From Burkholderiales bacterium (GTDB lineage: Bacteria > Pseudomonadota > Gammaproteobacteria > Burkholderiales > Burkholderiaceae_C): a DNA stretch of 46,276 nucleotides. The notes under the pieces are model-generated. The model did no database searches. It saw only the letters and a program-made list of their open reading frames with translations, and was not told where the DNA came from. Positions 1 to 13,870 of the stretch are shown here, piece by piece; positions within the stretch are counted from its first letter, which is position 1, and the number at the start of each line of letters is the position of its first letter. Where the stretch lies: NCBI GenBank assembly GCA_016191995.1, contig JACPVA010000042.1:1-46276 (forward strand), given 5' to 3'. The translations under genes were made by a program, and so were the position numbers.

Positions 1-5007
<5,007 letters not shown>

Positions 5008-5118
5008 TCCCACGCGACCCTTGCCGTCGATGGCGTGCCGGCCGCCGAGGCGCAATGACATCGAAGGGGATTGCAGCCCGGGTCGTGGCCGTGCGCCGGC
5101 GCCCTCGCTGACGGCGTG

Positions 5119-5490
5119 TCAGGGCGCCGCGCGCGCCGCGGTGCGCGTGCCGGTGCCTCCCAATGCGCTCAGCCACGCGGCCCTGCGGTCGGCCGTCACG
5201 GCGAACTCCCGCCGGTACAACGCCTGGCCATGCCGCAGCATCAGCAGCGCCACGCGCGCGGCCTCGCCGTCGCCGCGGTCGGCCAGCGCGGCGACGGCCT
5301 CGAAGGCCTCGTCCCAGTGGCAATGCTCGTAGGCCTCCATGGCGGCGTCGATCGACGCCGGGGCCGGCGGCGGGCCGTCCTGGGCAGCCGCTGCGAGACT
5401 GGCTGCGAACGACACCAGCACTGCGATCTTGCACGCCCGCCGCATGGCTGCGGTGGAGCGCCTCGACGCGTGAAAAGTGCGATGGATCAT
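5119..5490 (-). CDS. Small exported protein of unknown function
   Basis: Predicted 123-residue protein. The start is chosen at the ATG at 5490 because a strong ribosome binding site, AGGAGG, lies five bases upstream; longer readings lack one. The N-terminus is basic, followed by a hydrophobic stretch (residues about 20-36, ending in an Ala-rich site before QDGPPPAP), which fits a Sec signal peptide. The mature part is helical with a segment (SIDAAMEAYEHCHWDEAFEAVAALADRGDGEAARVAL, split here only for reading) that resembles one Sel1/TPR-type repeat. It is transcribed divergently from the CadC-like regulator at 5674, with 183 bp between the starts, so it may be a target or partner of that regulator. 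I do not recognise a family, and its function is unknown. Confidence 0.65.
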   Translation of the reverse strand: MIHRTFHASRRSTAAMRRACKIAVLVSFAASLAAAAQDGPPPAPASIDAAMEAYEHCHWDEAFEAVAALADRGDGEAARVALLMLRHGQALYRREFAVTADRRAAWLSALGGTGTRTAARAAP

Positions 5491-5629
5491 CTTGCCCTCC
5501 TGCGATCGCACGTTCCGCCACGCGAGAAGACCTCGCAAGCCGCCCGAACATGCTCGTGGCATCGTGAGCCGTTGCGGTGTCGCCGTCCCGACGAAGCGCC
5601 AAAGGTTTCGCGAACAAACGCCGACGATC

Positions 5630-5635
5630 GATAAT
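5630..5635 (+). promoter_or_regulatory. Candidate -10 element for the CadC-like regulator
   Basis: GATAAT sits in an AT-richer patch of the divergent spacer and is followed by a GAGGAG ribosome binding site just before the ATG at 5674. No good -35 hexamer is visible, so the call rests on the -10 match and position. Confidence 0.3.
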
Positions 5636-5673
5636 CAAGTCGCCCCGAGGACACTTCCGATCGAGGAGCGTGC

Positions 5674-7380
5674 ATGGCCGCAGCTCTGGATGCCGATTTC
5701 GCCGCCACCGCGCAGCGGTATTTGGTGGGCGGCTGGACGGTCGAACCGACGCTGCACCGGATCAGCGCCGGCGGCAGAACGACCAGGCTCGAGCCCAAGG
5801 CGATGGCGGTGCTGCTGCGGCTGGCCGCACGGCCCGGCGAGGTCGTCTCGCGAGACGAACTGCTGGCCGAGGTCTGGCCGGGGCTGGTGGTCGGCGACGA
5901 TGCGCTGACGCAGGTCGTCGTCAAGCTGCGGCGCGCGCTCGGCGACACGTCGCGCCGGCCGGCCTACATCGAGACGATTGCCAAGGGGGGCTACAGGCTC
6001 GTCGCGCCGGTTCGGCCCGCGGCGGCCGACCCGTCAGCGCAGCAGTCCGCGCACCCGACGCCGCGCACGGGCCTGCGCCCGCGGCGGCCGATGGCCGCGC
6101 AGGCCGTCTCGGCGCTCGCTGGGCTGCTGGTCGCCATGATCGCCGCCGCATGGCTCCTGGCCCCGCGTGGCGACGCGTCCGACCGGCCGCCGGCCGAGGC
6201 GAGCGTCGGCTCGCTGCAGCCGACGGTCACGATCGACCCGATCGAGCCGATCGGCGACGACCCGCGCGCATCGCTGCTGGCGCGTGCGGTGACGGCCGAC
6301 CTCGTGAACGACTTGTCCAAGGTCGCGGGGCTGTGGGTGGTCGCGCGCGGTCCGGGCAGCGCAGCGACCGGGGCTGCGTCCGAGGCTGCGCCGACGGGGC
6401 CGCGCTACCGGGTCGGCGGCAGCGCGCAGTTGCTCGGCGAGCGGCTGCGCCTGCAGCTCGAGCTCGCCGAGGAGCCGAGCGGCAGGCTGCTCTGGTCGCA
6501 GCGTTTCGAGCAGCCCTGGGCCGGGCTGCTCGACGTCCAGGCCGAGCTCGCGCCGGCGATCCTGCGCCTGCTGCCGGCGCGGATCGACGATGCCGAGCTG
6601 CGCCGCGTCGCCCGTCGCTACACGCGCAGCCTCGACGCCTGGGAGGCCTTCCAGCTTGCCCGCGCGGCGCTGCATCTGCGGCGCCAGGCCGACAACGAGA
6701 CCGCGCGCGCGGGGTTCCGGCGCGCGATCGAGCTCGATCCGGGATTCGCGCGCGCCTACGCCGGCCTGGCGATGAGCCATGTCGCCGACTTCCGCTACCA
6801 ATGGGTCGCCGACCGCGGCGCGTCCCTCGACCGCGCGTACGAGCTCGCGCGCAGCGCGCACGAGATCGACCCCGACCTCGCCGAGACCCACTGGACGCTC
6901 GCCTTCGTCCACGTGCACCGGTCGGAACACGACGAGGCGCTACGGATCCTGCAGCGTGCGGTCCGGCTCTACCCGTCGTTTGCCGACGCCCATGCCTTGA
7001 TGGGCGGCATCTTCTCTTCGACCGGCCGCGCCGACGAGGGCATCGCGCTGCTACGCCGCGCGATCCGCCTCGCGCCGGAGTCGGGCTATCTCTACCACAT
7101 GCTGCTCGGGCGCGCCTACCTCTTTGTCGGCGACCTGGAGCAGGCGCGCATCAACCTGCGCGAATCGCTGGCGCGCAACCCGGAGTTTCTCGACGCGCGG
7201 GTCTACCTCGCGGTGGTCCACCTGGCCGCCGGCGAGCTCGGCGAGGCCGAGTGGCAGGCCGAGGAGCTCCGCGCCCTGCGGCCGGGCTTCGCCGCCCGCG
7301 ACTGGCTGCAGACCAACCCGACCGCCGACGAGGGGCTGCGCGCGATGCTGGTCGAACGGCTCGGGGCGCTGGGTCTGTGA
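5674..7380 (+). CDS. CadC/ToxR-type membrane-anchored transcriptional regulator with TPR-like sensor domain
   Basis: 568 residues. Residues about 18-113 form an OmpR/PhoB-type winged helix: LEPKAMAVLLRLAARPGEVVSRDELL, a recognition helix region (DDALTQVVVKLRRALGD), then the typical wing YIETIAKGGYRLV. A Pro/Arg linker leads to a single hydrophobic segment at about 143-163, then a large C-terminal part. Residues about 325-560 contain several TPR-like helical pairs (for example AIELDPGFARAYAGLAMSHV and LGRAYLFVGDLEQARINLRE). There is no receiver domain. This order, DNA-binding domain in the cytoplasm, one membrane span and a periplasmic TPR domain, is that of one-component ToxR/CadC-like regulators. 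A GAGGAG ribosome binding site precedes the ATG. The divergent small exported gene is the obvious candidate target. The signal sensed cannot be read from the sequence. Confidence 0.85.
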   Translation: MAAALDADFAATAQRYLVGGWTVEPTLHRISAGGRTTRLEPKAMAVLLRLAARPGEVVSRDELLAEVWPGLVVGDDALTQVVVKLRRALGDTSRRPAYIETIAKGGYRLVAPVRPAAADPSAQQSAHPTPRTGLRPRRPMAAQAVSALAGLLVAMIAAAWLLAPRGDASDRPPAEASVGSLQPTVTIDPIEPIGDDPRASLLARAVTADLVNDLSKVAGLWVVARGPGSAATGAASEAAPTGPRYRVGGSAQLLGERLRLQLELAEEPSGRLLWSQRFEQPWAGLLDVQAELAPAILRLLPARIDDAELRRVARRYTRSLDAWEAFQLARAALHLRRQADNETARAGFRRAIELDPGFARAYAGLAMSHVADFRYQWVADRGASLDRAYELARSAHEIDPDLAETHWTLAFVHVHRSEHDEALRILQRAVRLYPSFADAHALMGGIFSSTGRADEGIALLRRAIRLAPESGYLYHMLLGRAYLFVGDLEQARINLRESLARNPEFLDARVYLAVVHLAAGELGEAEWQAEELRALRPGFAARDWLQTNPTADEGLRAMLVERLGALGL

Positions 7381-7453
7381 TACCGCGCGACGGCGCATCG
7401 CGTCGCCGCGCGCAGCGGCCGGCCGAGCCGGCGCCGACCCCGACCCTGGGGCG

Positions 7454-8386
7454 TCAGAAGTTGTGCCGCAGCCCGACCGCGATCGAGTTGAAGTCGCCGC
7501 CGTAGACGCCGGCCGCGCTGTCGTCGATCTTGGTGTAGAAGGCGTAGACCTTGCTGCGCTTGCTCAGGTTGTGGTTGAAGCCGAGCGTGTACTGGGTCGC
7601 CGACGAGTCGCTGACCTTGCCGTAGTCACCGGCGCGGCCGAAGTTCAGGTGCAGCTCGTTGGCGCCCATCGTGTACATGCCCGACAGGCGCAGCGTCGTG
7701 CGGCTGCCGGCGGCATAGACATCCTCGTCGCGCTGGACATAACCGCCGAGCGTGAACGCTCCCATCTCGTACAGGCCGCGCACCGCGAACTGGTTCGCGT
7801 CGCCGGTCTTCTGGTAGCCGGCACCCAGGTGCAGCGCGCCGGCGTCGTAGTTGGCCGCCAGTTCGTAGGTGCGGTCGGGCTGGCCCAAGTCGCGCGTATT
7901 GACCGCGGCATGCAGCACGATGCCGCCGAAGGACGGCGAGGCATAGCCGATCTTGTCCGACTGCTGCCACAGCCGCGCATCGGCGTAGAACGCATCGGCC
8001 GACGTGCCGGTATCGTGGTTGTGCATGCTGACATAGTCGGCCGTCGCGTAATAGGCCTCGCTCGTGAAGTTGCCCAGCCGCACGGTGCCGAAGCTGCCCG
8101 AGAGATTGACCTCGCTCTGGCGGCCCCAGAAGGTCGTCGCGGCCGCGCCGGTGTCGGCGGCGAAGCCGTGCTCGAGGACGAACCCGGCCTTCAGGCCACC
8201 GCCCAGATCCTCGCTGCCGCGCACACCGATACGCGAGGAGTTGTTCACCATCGCGCTGCTGGATTCGCCGCCCGCCTTCTGGCGTTCGACGGTCATGTTC
8301 AGTCGGCCGTAGATCTCCACCCCCTGGGCGAAGGTGGAGCCGGCGACCAGCGCGGCGGCGGCGGCGAGCAGAAGCTTGCGTGTCAT
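7454..8386 (-). CDS. Gram-negative porin (outer membrane beta-barrel)
   Basis: 310 residues. A signal peptide is clear (residues 1-20, basic MTRK then an Ala/Leu core, cut after TFA). The mature protein starts GVEIYGRLN, typical of Burkholderiales general porins, and continues with alternating amphipathic strands, Gly/Asn/Asp-rich turns (ADTGAAATTFWGRQSEVNL) and the final residues GLRHNF. A terminal Phe is the BAM recognition signal of outer-membrane barrels. Family knowledge: such trimeric 16-strand porins allow diffusion of small solutes across the outer membrane. It lies downstream of, and in the same direction as, the ABC transporter permease, but 189 bp separate them, so it probably has its own promoter. 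It converges with the CadC-like regulator, separated by 73 bp. Confidence 0.92.
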   Translation of the reverse strand: MTRKLLLAAAAALVAGSTFAQGVEIYGRLNMTVERQKAGGESSSAMVNNSSRIGVRGSEDLGGGLKAGFVLEHGFAADTGAAATTFWGRQSEVNLSGSFGTVRLGNFTSEAYYATADYVSMHNHDTGTSADAFYADARLWQQSDKIGYASPSFGGIVLHAAVNTRDLGQPDRTYELAANYDAGALHLGAGYQKTGDANQFAVRGLYEMGAFTLGGYVQRDEDVYAAGSRTTLRLSGMYTMGANELHLNFGRAGDYGKVSDSSATQYTLGFNHNLSKRSKVYAFYTKIDDSAAGVYGGDFNSIAVGLRHNF

Positions 8387-8575
8387 CTTGTCTTGCTCTT
8401 CGGTTGAAAGGGTGGAATTCGCTTCGGCAGCCGTGTGACCACCGTGAGACGAAGTCTAAGCCCCGGCACCGGGAAAACCCTGGTTGGCTCGCGTCGCGAG
8501 CCCCGATTCGCCTCCGAAATTTGCCGCCCTGCGGCGCCGGCGCAACAGTCGCGCCCGGCCGAACTGATCGGTCGC

Positions 8576-9328
8576 TCAGCGCCCGCGCTGGTGCGCCGGC
8601 GCTTCCAGCCGTTTGGCGAGCATCGACAGCGACAGCGTCAGCACCAGGTACAGCGCCGAGATCGCGAGGTAGGGCTCCCAGTAACGAGAGTAGGCGCCGG
8701 CGACCGTGCGCGCGGCCAGCGCGAGCTCGGCCAGGCCGATCGCCGACACCAGCGACGAGTCCTTGATCAGCGTGACGCCCTCGTTGACCAGCGCCGGCAC
8801 CATGCGCCGGAAAGCCTGCGGCAGGACGACGAAGCGCATCGCCTGCGCGTGCGTCAGCCCGACGCTGTACGCCGCCTGCACCTGCCCGCGGTGGATGCTC
8901 TGGATGCCGGCGCGGAAGATCTCGCTGATGTAGGCGCCGGCGTTGAGCGTCAGCGCGACGCAGCCGGACAGGAAGGCACCATGCTCCTGGCGGAAGATGC
9001 GTGCGGCGTCGCCGGCCACCAGCAGCCCGTGCTCCGGGTGCACCAGCATCGGCATCAGCGCGAAGTGCACGAGCAGGATCTGCACGAACAGCGGCGTGCC
9101 GCGGAAGAAGGTGACGTAGCCCAGCGTGACCCAGCGCGCGGCCGCCAGCAGCGCGGCCAGCAGCGGCGAACGCGGGCGCGGCGCATCGGCCGAACTGCTG
9201 ACCAGCCCGAACAGCGCGCCAAGCACCAGCCCGGCGCCGACGGCGACGATCGCGAGCTTGATCGTCATCCACAGCGCGCTCGCGAACAGGGGGCCGTAAC
9301 CGGCCAGGATCTCCCAGCGCAGGTCCAT
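8576..9328 (-). CDS. Amino-acid ABC transporter permease (HisM/GlnP family)
   Basis: 250 residues. Inner-membrane channel subunit of a polar amino-acid ABC importer. It has about five hydrophobic helices, the family motif FFRGTPLFVQI, and the cytoplasmic coupling loop AAYSVGLTHAQAMRFVVLPQA, which docks on the ATPase. It ends in a basic tail. The ATG at 9328 is 35 bases after the stop of the solute-binding gene, so the two form an operon. The partner ATPase lies on the other strand beyond the binding-protein gene. The family normally has a second permease or works as a homodimer; only one is present here. Substrate specificity cannot be read from the sequence. Confidence 0.9.
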   Translation of the reverse strand: MDLRWEILAGYGPLFASALWMTIKLAIVAVGAGLVLGALFGLVSSSADAPRPRSPLLAALLAAARWVTLGYVTFFRGTPLFVQILLVHFALMPMLVHPEHGLLVAGDAARIFRQEHGAFLSGCVALTLNAGAYISEIFRAGIQSIHRGQVQAAYSVGLTHAQAMRFVVLPQAFRRMVPALVNEGVTLIKDSSLVSAIGLAELALAARTVAGAYSRYWEPYLAISALYLVLTLSLSMLAKRLEAPAHQRGR

Positions 9329-9363
9329 CGCGGCCTCTTCGGCGGTCCCGCGCCGGTGGCGCC

Positions 9364-10236
9364 TCAGCGCGGCGTGGCCGGCGCCGGGGCCCCCGCCGCG
9401 GCCGGTGCCGCGGGCGTCGCTGCGGCGGCGCCGAACCAGCGCGCGTGGATCTGCGCATAGGTCCCGTCGGCCTTGACCGCCGCCAGCCCGCGGTTGATCG
9501 CCTCCAGCAGCTCGGCGTTGCCCTTGCGCACCGCGATGCCGTACTGCTCGGGGACGAAGGTCGGGTCGCTGACGGTCTTGAAGCGCCCGCCGGGGTTGTT
9601 GGCGATGTAGTGCTCGACGACGCCGTTGTCGGCGACGACGGCGTCGACGCCACCCGACATCAGCTCCTGCAGCGCCAGCGGGGTCGACTCGAAGCGCTTG
9701 ATCGCGGTGCTGTTCTTGCCGAGCAGCTGGGTCACGGCCTCGTCGCCGGTGGTGCCGGTCTGCACGCCGACCTTCAGCGGCTTGAGCTCCTCGAAGCGGG
9801 TCACCGCGCTGCCGGCGGGCACCGCGATCAGCTGCGCGGCGTCGAAGTACGGGTCGCTGAAGTCCATCGTCTGCCGGCGCTCCTCGGTGATCGTGATCGC
9901 CGACACCAGCAGGTCCCGGTCGCCCTGCGCGAGCGCGTTGAAGATGCCCTCCCACGGCGTGTTGACGAAGTTGACCTGGATGCCGGCCTTCTCGGCGACC
10001 GCGCGCACGACGTCGATGTCGAAGCCGACGATCTCGCCCTTGTCGTTCTGGCTCTCGAACGGCGCGTAGGCGGCGTCGGTGCCGACGTTGTAGGTCTTGA
10101 CCACGGGCGGCGGCGGCGCGGCCGCGGGCGCGGCCGGCGCCGGCGCCTCCTCCTTCTTGCCGCAGGCGGCCATCAGCAGGCCGGCGGCGAGCAGCGCGGT
10201 GACTTGCAGGAAGCGGCGGGTATTCATCGTGCTCAT
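9364..10236 (-). CDS. Amino-acid ABC transporter substrate-binding lipoprotein (family 3)
   Basis: 290 residues. The signal sequence ends in a lipobox LMAAC with the lipidated Cys at residue 25, followed by KKEE and an Ala/Pro linker, so the protein is probably anchored in the membrane facing the periplasm. The binding domain follows with family-3 hallmarks: [29 protein letters not shown] and [18 protein letters not shown]. The C-terminus is an Ala/Pro-rich tail. The first ATG (10236) is used; a second in-frame ATG three codons later is also possible and neither has a strong ribosome binding site. It captures the amino acid for the permease at 8576-9328 and the ATPase at 10383. Confidence 0.9.
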   Translation of the reverse strand: MSTMNTRRFLQVTALLAAGLLMAACGKKEEAPAPAAPAAAPPPPVVKTYNVGTDAAYAPFESQNDKGEIVGFDIDVVRAVAEKAGIQVNFVNTPWEGIFNALAQGDRDLLVSAITITEERRQTMDFSDPYFDAAQLIAVPAGSAVTRFEELKPLKVGVQTGTTGDEAVTQLLGKNSTAIKRFESTPLALQELMSGGVDAVVADNGVVEHYIANNPGGRFKTVSDPTFVPEQYGIAVRKGNAELLEAINRGLAAVKADGTYAQIHARWFGAAAATPAAPAAAGAPAPATPR

Positions 10237-10274
10237 CGAGGGGGGTCCGGGGTGTCGCGGTGGACGGGTGCGGC

Positions 10275-10280
10275 AGTGTA
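10275..10280 (-). promoter_or_regulatory. Candidate -10 element for the binding-protein/permease operon
   Basis: Read on the minus strand this is TACACT, 39 bases before the ATG of the binding-protein gene, in the divergent spacer. No convincing -35 element is seen. Confidence 0.25.
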
Positions 10281-10342
10281 CGCGTCCGCAATCCTGCGCG
10301 ACACCCCGATCGATACCATGGTGCGCACGCGCGCGCCTGCCG

Positions 10343-10348
10343 CACAAT
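10343..10348 (+). promoter_or_regulatory. Candidate -10 element for the ABC ATPase gene
   Basis: CACAAT, 34 bases before the GTG start at 10383, is one of few AT-rich hexamers in the spacer between the divergent transporter units. No -35 hexamer is visible. Confidence 0.25.
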
Positions 10349-10382
10349 CGTCCGGATCAGGGCAGGACGACGGCGGCGCGGC

Positions 10383-11117
10383 GTGATCGAGATCCGGGAT
10401 GTCAGCAAGTGGTACGGCAGTTTCCAGGTCCTGGCCGACTGCACGACGCATGTCGCCAAGGGCGAGGTCGTCGTCGTCTGCGGCCCGTCGGGGTCGGGCA
10501 AGTCGACGCTGATCAAGACCGTCAACGCGCTCGAGCCGTTCCAGAAGGGCGATGTCGTCGTCGACGGTGTCAGCCTGGCCGACCCGGCGACCGACCTGCC
10601 GCGGCTGCGCCGTCGCGTCGGCATGGTGTTCCAGCATTTCGAGCTCTTCCCGCACCTGTCGGTGACCGAGAACCTGACGCTGGCGCAGGTCCGCGTGCTG
10701 CGGCGCGGCGCCGACGAGGCGCTGAAGCGCGGGCTGCAGATGCTCGACCGCGTCGGCCTCGCGGCGCACAAGGACAAGTATCCGGGTGAGCTCTCGGGGG
10801 GTCAGCAGCAGCGGGTCGCGATCGCACGCGCGCTGAGCATGGACCCGATCGTGATGCTGTTCGACGAGCCGACCTCGGCGCTCGATCCGGAGATGGTCGG
10901 CGAGGTGCTCGACGTCATGGTGCAGCTCGCGCGCGAAGGCATGACGATGATGTGCGTGACGCACGAGATGGGATTCGCGCGCCGCGTCAGCCATCGCGTC
11001 GTCTTCATGGACCAGGGCCGGATCGTCGAGGACTGCGCGAGCGAGGCCTTCTTCGGCCACCCCGAGGAGCGCTCGCCGCGCGCGCGCGATTTCCTGTCCA
11101 AGATCCTGGCGCACTGA
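10383..11117 (+). CDS. Amino-acid ABC transporter ATP-binding protein (GlnQ/HisP family)
   Basis: 244 residues, the usual length of GlnQ-type ATPases. The start is a GTG at 10383, giving the typical N-terminus [16 protein letters not shown]; upstream in-frame residues are Arg-rich and unlike the family. Walker [10 protein letters not shown] is at residues 34-42, the Q-loop at [16 protein letters not shown], the signature [15 protein letters not shown] near 137, Walker [16 protein letters not shown] near 158 and the switch His in [12 protein letters not shown]. It powers the importer whose binding protein and permease lie divergently at 8576-10236. Only 146 bp separate the divergent starts, so one spacer probably carries both promoters. 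Confidence 0.93.
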   Translation: MIEIRDVSKWYGSFQVLADCTTHVAKGEVVVVCGPSGSGKSTLIKTVNALEPFQKGDVVVDGVSLADPATDLPRLRRRVGMVFQHFELFPHLSVTENLTLAQVRVLRRGADEALKRGLQMLDRVGLAAHKDKYPGELSGGQQQRVAIARALSMDPIVMLFDEPTSALDPEMVGEVLDVMVQLAREGMTMMCVTHEMGFARRVSHRVVFMDQGRIVEDCASEAFFGHPEERSPRARDFLSKILAH

Positions 11118-11231
11118 GGGCCCGCGCGTCGAGCCGAACGGCGCGCGGCCGCCGACGGGCCGACCTCCCGCGAACGTCGGGCCGATCCGGGCCGCGGGAA
11201 GCGGACGTGGCGACGCGCGGGTGCGCGGCGC

Positions 11232-11870
11232 TCAGTGCCTATGCACCCGCGCCGCATCCTCGGCGCGCGGTGTCGCCGGGCCGTACATCCCGGCTGCGGT
11301 CAGCCGCAGCGCGCGCACCTGGAGCTGGGTCGCGTCGTCGTGGTCGCCGAAACCGTCGAGCACGTCCGACAGCCGCAGCAGCAGCGTGACCTCCCAGCGC
11401 GGGTCGGCACAGCCGCCGGCGGCGCGCGCGGCGTCGAAGACCTCGTCGCGCGCGCGCTCGCGCAGCGGCCGGCCGCTGCCGCGCTCGTGCCGGTCGGCGC
11501 GCGCCGCCATCTCGGCCAGCAGCTCGGCGCATTCGCACTGAAGGTCCAGCGCCTGGTCGCAGGCGCCGCTGGCGCGTGCCCAGTGCAGCGCGCGCTCCAG
11601 CGAGGCCAGCGCCGCGGCGCGCTCGCCGAGCGCGCGCCAGCAGCGCGCGACGCGGTGGCAGGCCTCGGCCATGACACCGGGACGGCTCGCGGCGCGCGCC
11701 TGCTCCAGCGCGCGCATCGCCCGATGCAGCGCGGCGTAGGGGGCGGCTGCCGGGTCCGCGCGGGATCGCGCGACGGCGCGCGCGCGAACCGCGGCGGCGA
11801 CCGCATCGGGCGTGCCGCGGACGGCATCGGGGGTCGCGGCGGTCGATGCGTCGGTCGGGTCGTGGGCCAT
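11232..11870 (-). CDS. Hypothetical helical-repeat (TPR-like) protein
   Basis: 212 residues, Ala/Arg-rich. The ATG at 11870 begins MAHDPTDAS. There is no signal peptide and no membrane segment, so it is probably cytoplasmic. The middle reads as paired helices (YAALHRAMRALEQARA, CHRVARCWRALGERAAAL, LERALHWARAS), the look of TPR repeats, and a second helical block (WEVTLLLRLSDVLDGFGDHDD) follows. It ends AARVHRH. It lies 125 bp downstream of dctM on the same strand, but GC-rich hairpins in the gap make joint transcription uncertain. I do not recognise a named family. The coding call rests on the coherent protein composition and the acidic/helical pattern. Confidence 0.6.
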   Translation of the reverse strand: MAHDPTDASTAATPDAVRGTPDAVAAAVRARAVARSRADPAAAPYAALHRAMRALEQARAASRPGVMAEACHRVARCWRALGERAAALASLERALHWARASGACDQALDLQCECAELLAEMAARADRHERGSGRPLRERARDEVFDAARAAGGCADPRWEVTLLLRLSDVLDGFGDHDDATQLQVRALRLTAAGMYGPATPRAEDAARVHRH

Positions 11871-11938
11871 GGCGGTCGGGTCTCGGCGAGGGGCTGGGCG
11901 CCATGCTAGGCGAGCGCGCCTCGCTGCGGGCCTGGACA

Positions 11939-11988
11939 AGCCCCCCGGGCCGCGGGGGGTTGCGGCGCGGCGCGCGCGGCGCGCCGCC
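11939..11988 (-). terminator. GC-rich hairpins downstream of dctM
   Basis: Just after the dctM stop, a C6/G6 hairpin with loop gggccgc and a second dyad (GCGGCGCG with CGCGCCGC) occur in a row. There is no T-run, so intrinsic termination is uncertain; it may only mark the end of the TRAP operon. Confidence 0.25.
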
Positions 11989-11995
11989 GACTCCG

Positions 11996-13288
11996 TCACA
12001 GCCTGAGCAGCTGCGGGATCGCCAGGCTGATCGCGGGGAAGGCGATCAGCAGCCCCATGCGCACGATGTCGGCGGCGACGAAGGGCATCACGCCGCGCCA
12101 GATCGCGGCCGTCGGCACCTCGGGCACGACGCTGGACAGGACGAAGATGTTCATCCCGACCGGCGGCGTGATCAGGCTGATCTCGATCACGCAGACGACG
12201 ATGATGCCGAACCACACCGGGTCGAAGCCGAGCGAGGCGACGAGCGGGTAGAAGATCGGCACCGTCAGCAGCATCATCGACAGGCTCTCCATCGCCATGC
12301 CGAGGACGACGTAGACGAGGCAGATCGCGACCACGACCGCGACCGGCGGCAGGTCGAACGCGGTGACGAACTCGCGCAGCGCCGTCGGCAGCTCGGTGAA
12401 GTTGAGGAAGCTGGCGAACAGCGACGCGCCGATGATGATCGTGAACAGCATCGCCGAGGTGCGCGCCGACTCGGTCAGCACCTCCTGCAGCGCGCGCCAG
12501 TCGAGCGCGCGCCGGGCGAGCGCGAAGACGAAGCCGCCTCCCGCGCCGACGCCGGCGGCCTCGGTCGGCGTGAAGAAGCCGCCGTACATGCCACCCATCA
12601 CGAGCGCGAACAGCGCCAGCACGCCCCAGATGCGGCGCAGCGCGGTCATCCGATCGGCCCAGCTCGCGCGCTCGCCCGGCGGGCCCCATTCGGGGTGGCG
12701 GCGCGTGACCAGCGCAACTGCGGCGAGGTAACAGCCGGTGGCCAGCAGCCCCGGCAGCACGCCGGCGGCGAACAGCGCGCCGATGCTCTGTTCGGTCATG
12801 ATGCCGTAGATCACGAGGATGACCGACGGCGGGATCAGGATGCCGAGCGTCGCGCCCCCGCACACCGATCCGGCCGCGAGCTGCGGCGAATAGCCGAAGC
12901 GCTTCATCTCGGGCATCGCGACGCGCGCCATCGTCGCCGTGGTCGCGATCGACGATCCGCAGATCGCGCCGAAGCCGGCGCAGGCGGCGATCGTCGAGCT
13001 CGCCAGCCCGCCGCGGTAGTGACCGATCAGCGCATACGCGGCCTGGTACAGGTCGCGCGACATGCCGGCGCGGGTGACGAAGTTGCCCATCAGCACGAAC
13101 AGCGGCACGACCGACAGCGTGTAGCTGCCGATATCGACGAACTCGCCGGCGGCGGCCGAGATCGCCGCCGGCCACGATCGCATCAGCGCGACGCCGACCA
13201 GCCCGACCAGCCCCATCGCGACCGCGATCGGCACCCGCAGCGCCATCAGCACGAACATTGCCGCGAAGCCGAGCATGCCCTCGGTCAT
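11996..13288 (-). CDS. dctM: TRAP transporter large permease (DctM)
   Basis: 430 residues, strongly hydrophobic with about 12 membrane helices. It is the ion-driven transport subunit of a tripartite ATP-independent periplasmic (TRAP) transporter. Family features are GRIP-like early helices, a conserved central part (GFGAICGSSIATTATMARVAMPEM), GILIPPSVILVIYGIMTE, and a C-terminal repeat (VEISLITPPVGMNIFVL). The ATG at 13288 overlaps the dctQ stop by four bases (ATGA), which shows translational coupling. It forms one operon with dctQ and the binding protein dctP. The likely substrates are organic acids, but the exact one is not readable. Confidence 0.95.
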   Translation of the reverse strand: MTEGMLGFAAMFVLMALRVPIAVAMGLVGLVGVALMRSWPAAISAAAGEFVDIGSYTLSVVPLFVLMGNFVTRAGMSRDLYQAAYALIGHYRGGLASSTIAACAGFGAICGSSIATTATMARVAMPEMKRFGYSPQLAAGSVCGGATLGILIPPSVILVIYGIMTEQSIGALFAAGVLPGLLATGCYLAAVALVTRRHPEWGPPGERASWADRMTALRRIWGVLALFALVMGGMYGGFFTPTEAAGVGAGGGFVFALARRALDWRALQEVLTESARTSAMLFTIIIGASLFASFLNFTELPTALREFVTAFDLPPVAVVVAICLVYVVLGMAMESLSMMLLTVPIFYPLVASLGFDPVWFGIIVVCVIEISLITPPVGMNIFVLSSVVPEVPTAAIWRGVMPFVAADIVRMGLLIAFPAISLAIPQLLRL

Positions 13289-13749
13289 GCCGGCTCCCTG
13301 CGCAGCGCGCGCCACGCCAGCCCCAGGTGCGCCAGCGCGGTGACGACGAGCATCGCGGCGACCATGCGGTGGAACGGCCACAGCACGATCTCGAGCGACG
13401 GTGTCGTATCGCCATACTCGGCGGTGCGGGCGGCGCGCTCCGAGACGATCCACGCCGCGGCGCCGAAGATCGCCGCCGTCAGCAGGTTGGCCAGCGACTG
13501 CTGCCAGCGCTGCAGCGACGCCGGGATCACGCGGTCGAGCAGGTCGAAGACGATGTGCTCGCCGGCGCGCGAGGCCAGCGGCAGCGCGAAGTAGATCATC
13601 GTCAGCATGAACAGCTCGGTCAGCTCGACCGCGCCGACGATCGAGTTGCCGAGGAACTTGCGGCTGAAGACGTCGGCAAAGGTCAGCGCCATCATCGCGA
13701 ACAGCGCGACCGCGGCGACGGCGCCGAACAGCGAGGCCAGGCGGTTCAT
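13285..13749 (-). CDS. dctQ: TRAP transporter small permease (DctQ)
   Basis: 154 residues with four hydrophobic helices (about residues 8-30, 45-65, 85-105 and 125-145), the normal DctQ layout. Family-typical stretches are FADVFSRKFLGNSIVGAVEL and the middle loop REHIVFDLL-like segment SRAGEHIVFDLLDRVIP. DctQ joins the binding protein and the large permease in the inner membrane. Its stop overlaps the dctM start by four bases. It lies 121 bp downstream of the dctP stop. Confidence 0.92.
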   Translation of the reverse strand: MNRLASLFGAVAAVALFAMMALTFADVFSRKFLGNSIVGAVELTELFMLTMIYFALPLASRAGEHIVFDLLDRVIPASLQRWQQSLANLLTAAIFGAAAWIVSERAARTAEYGDTTPSLEIVLWPFHRMVAAMLVVTALAHLGLAWRALRREPA

Positions 13750-13870
13750 GCCCGAAGTGGCGGGGCGCCGACCAGGTCGTGGTGGCGGATGGCGCCAGAC
13801 GATGCGACGGCCGGCGCGCCCCGGTGGTGGGGCCGTCCGGCCGTCGTCCAGCGGCGCGCGACGGCGCGCG

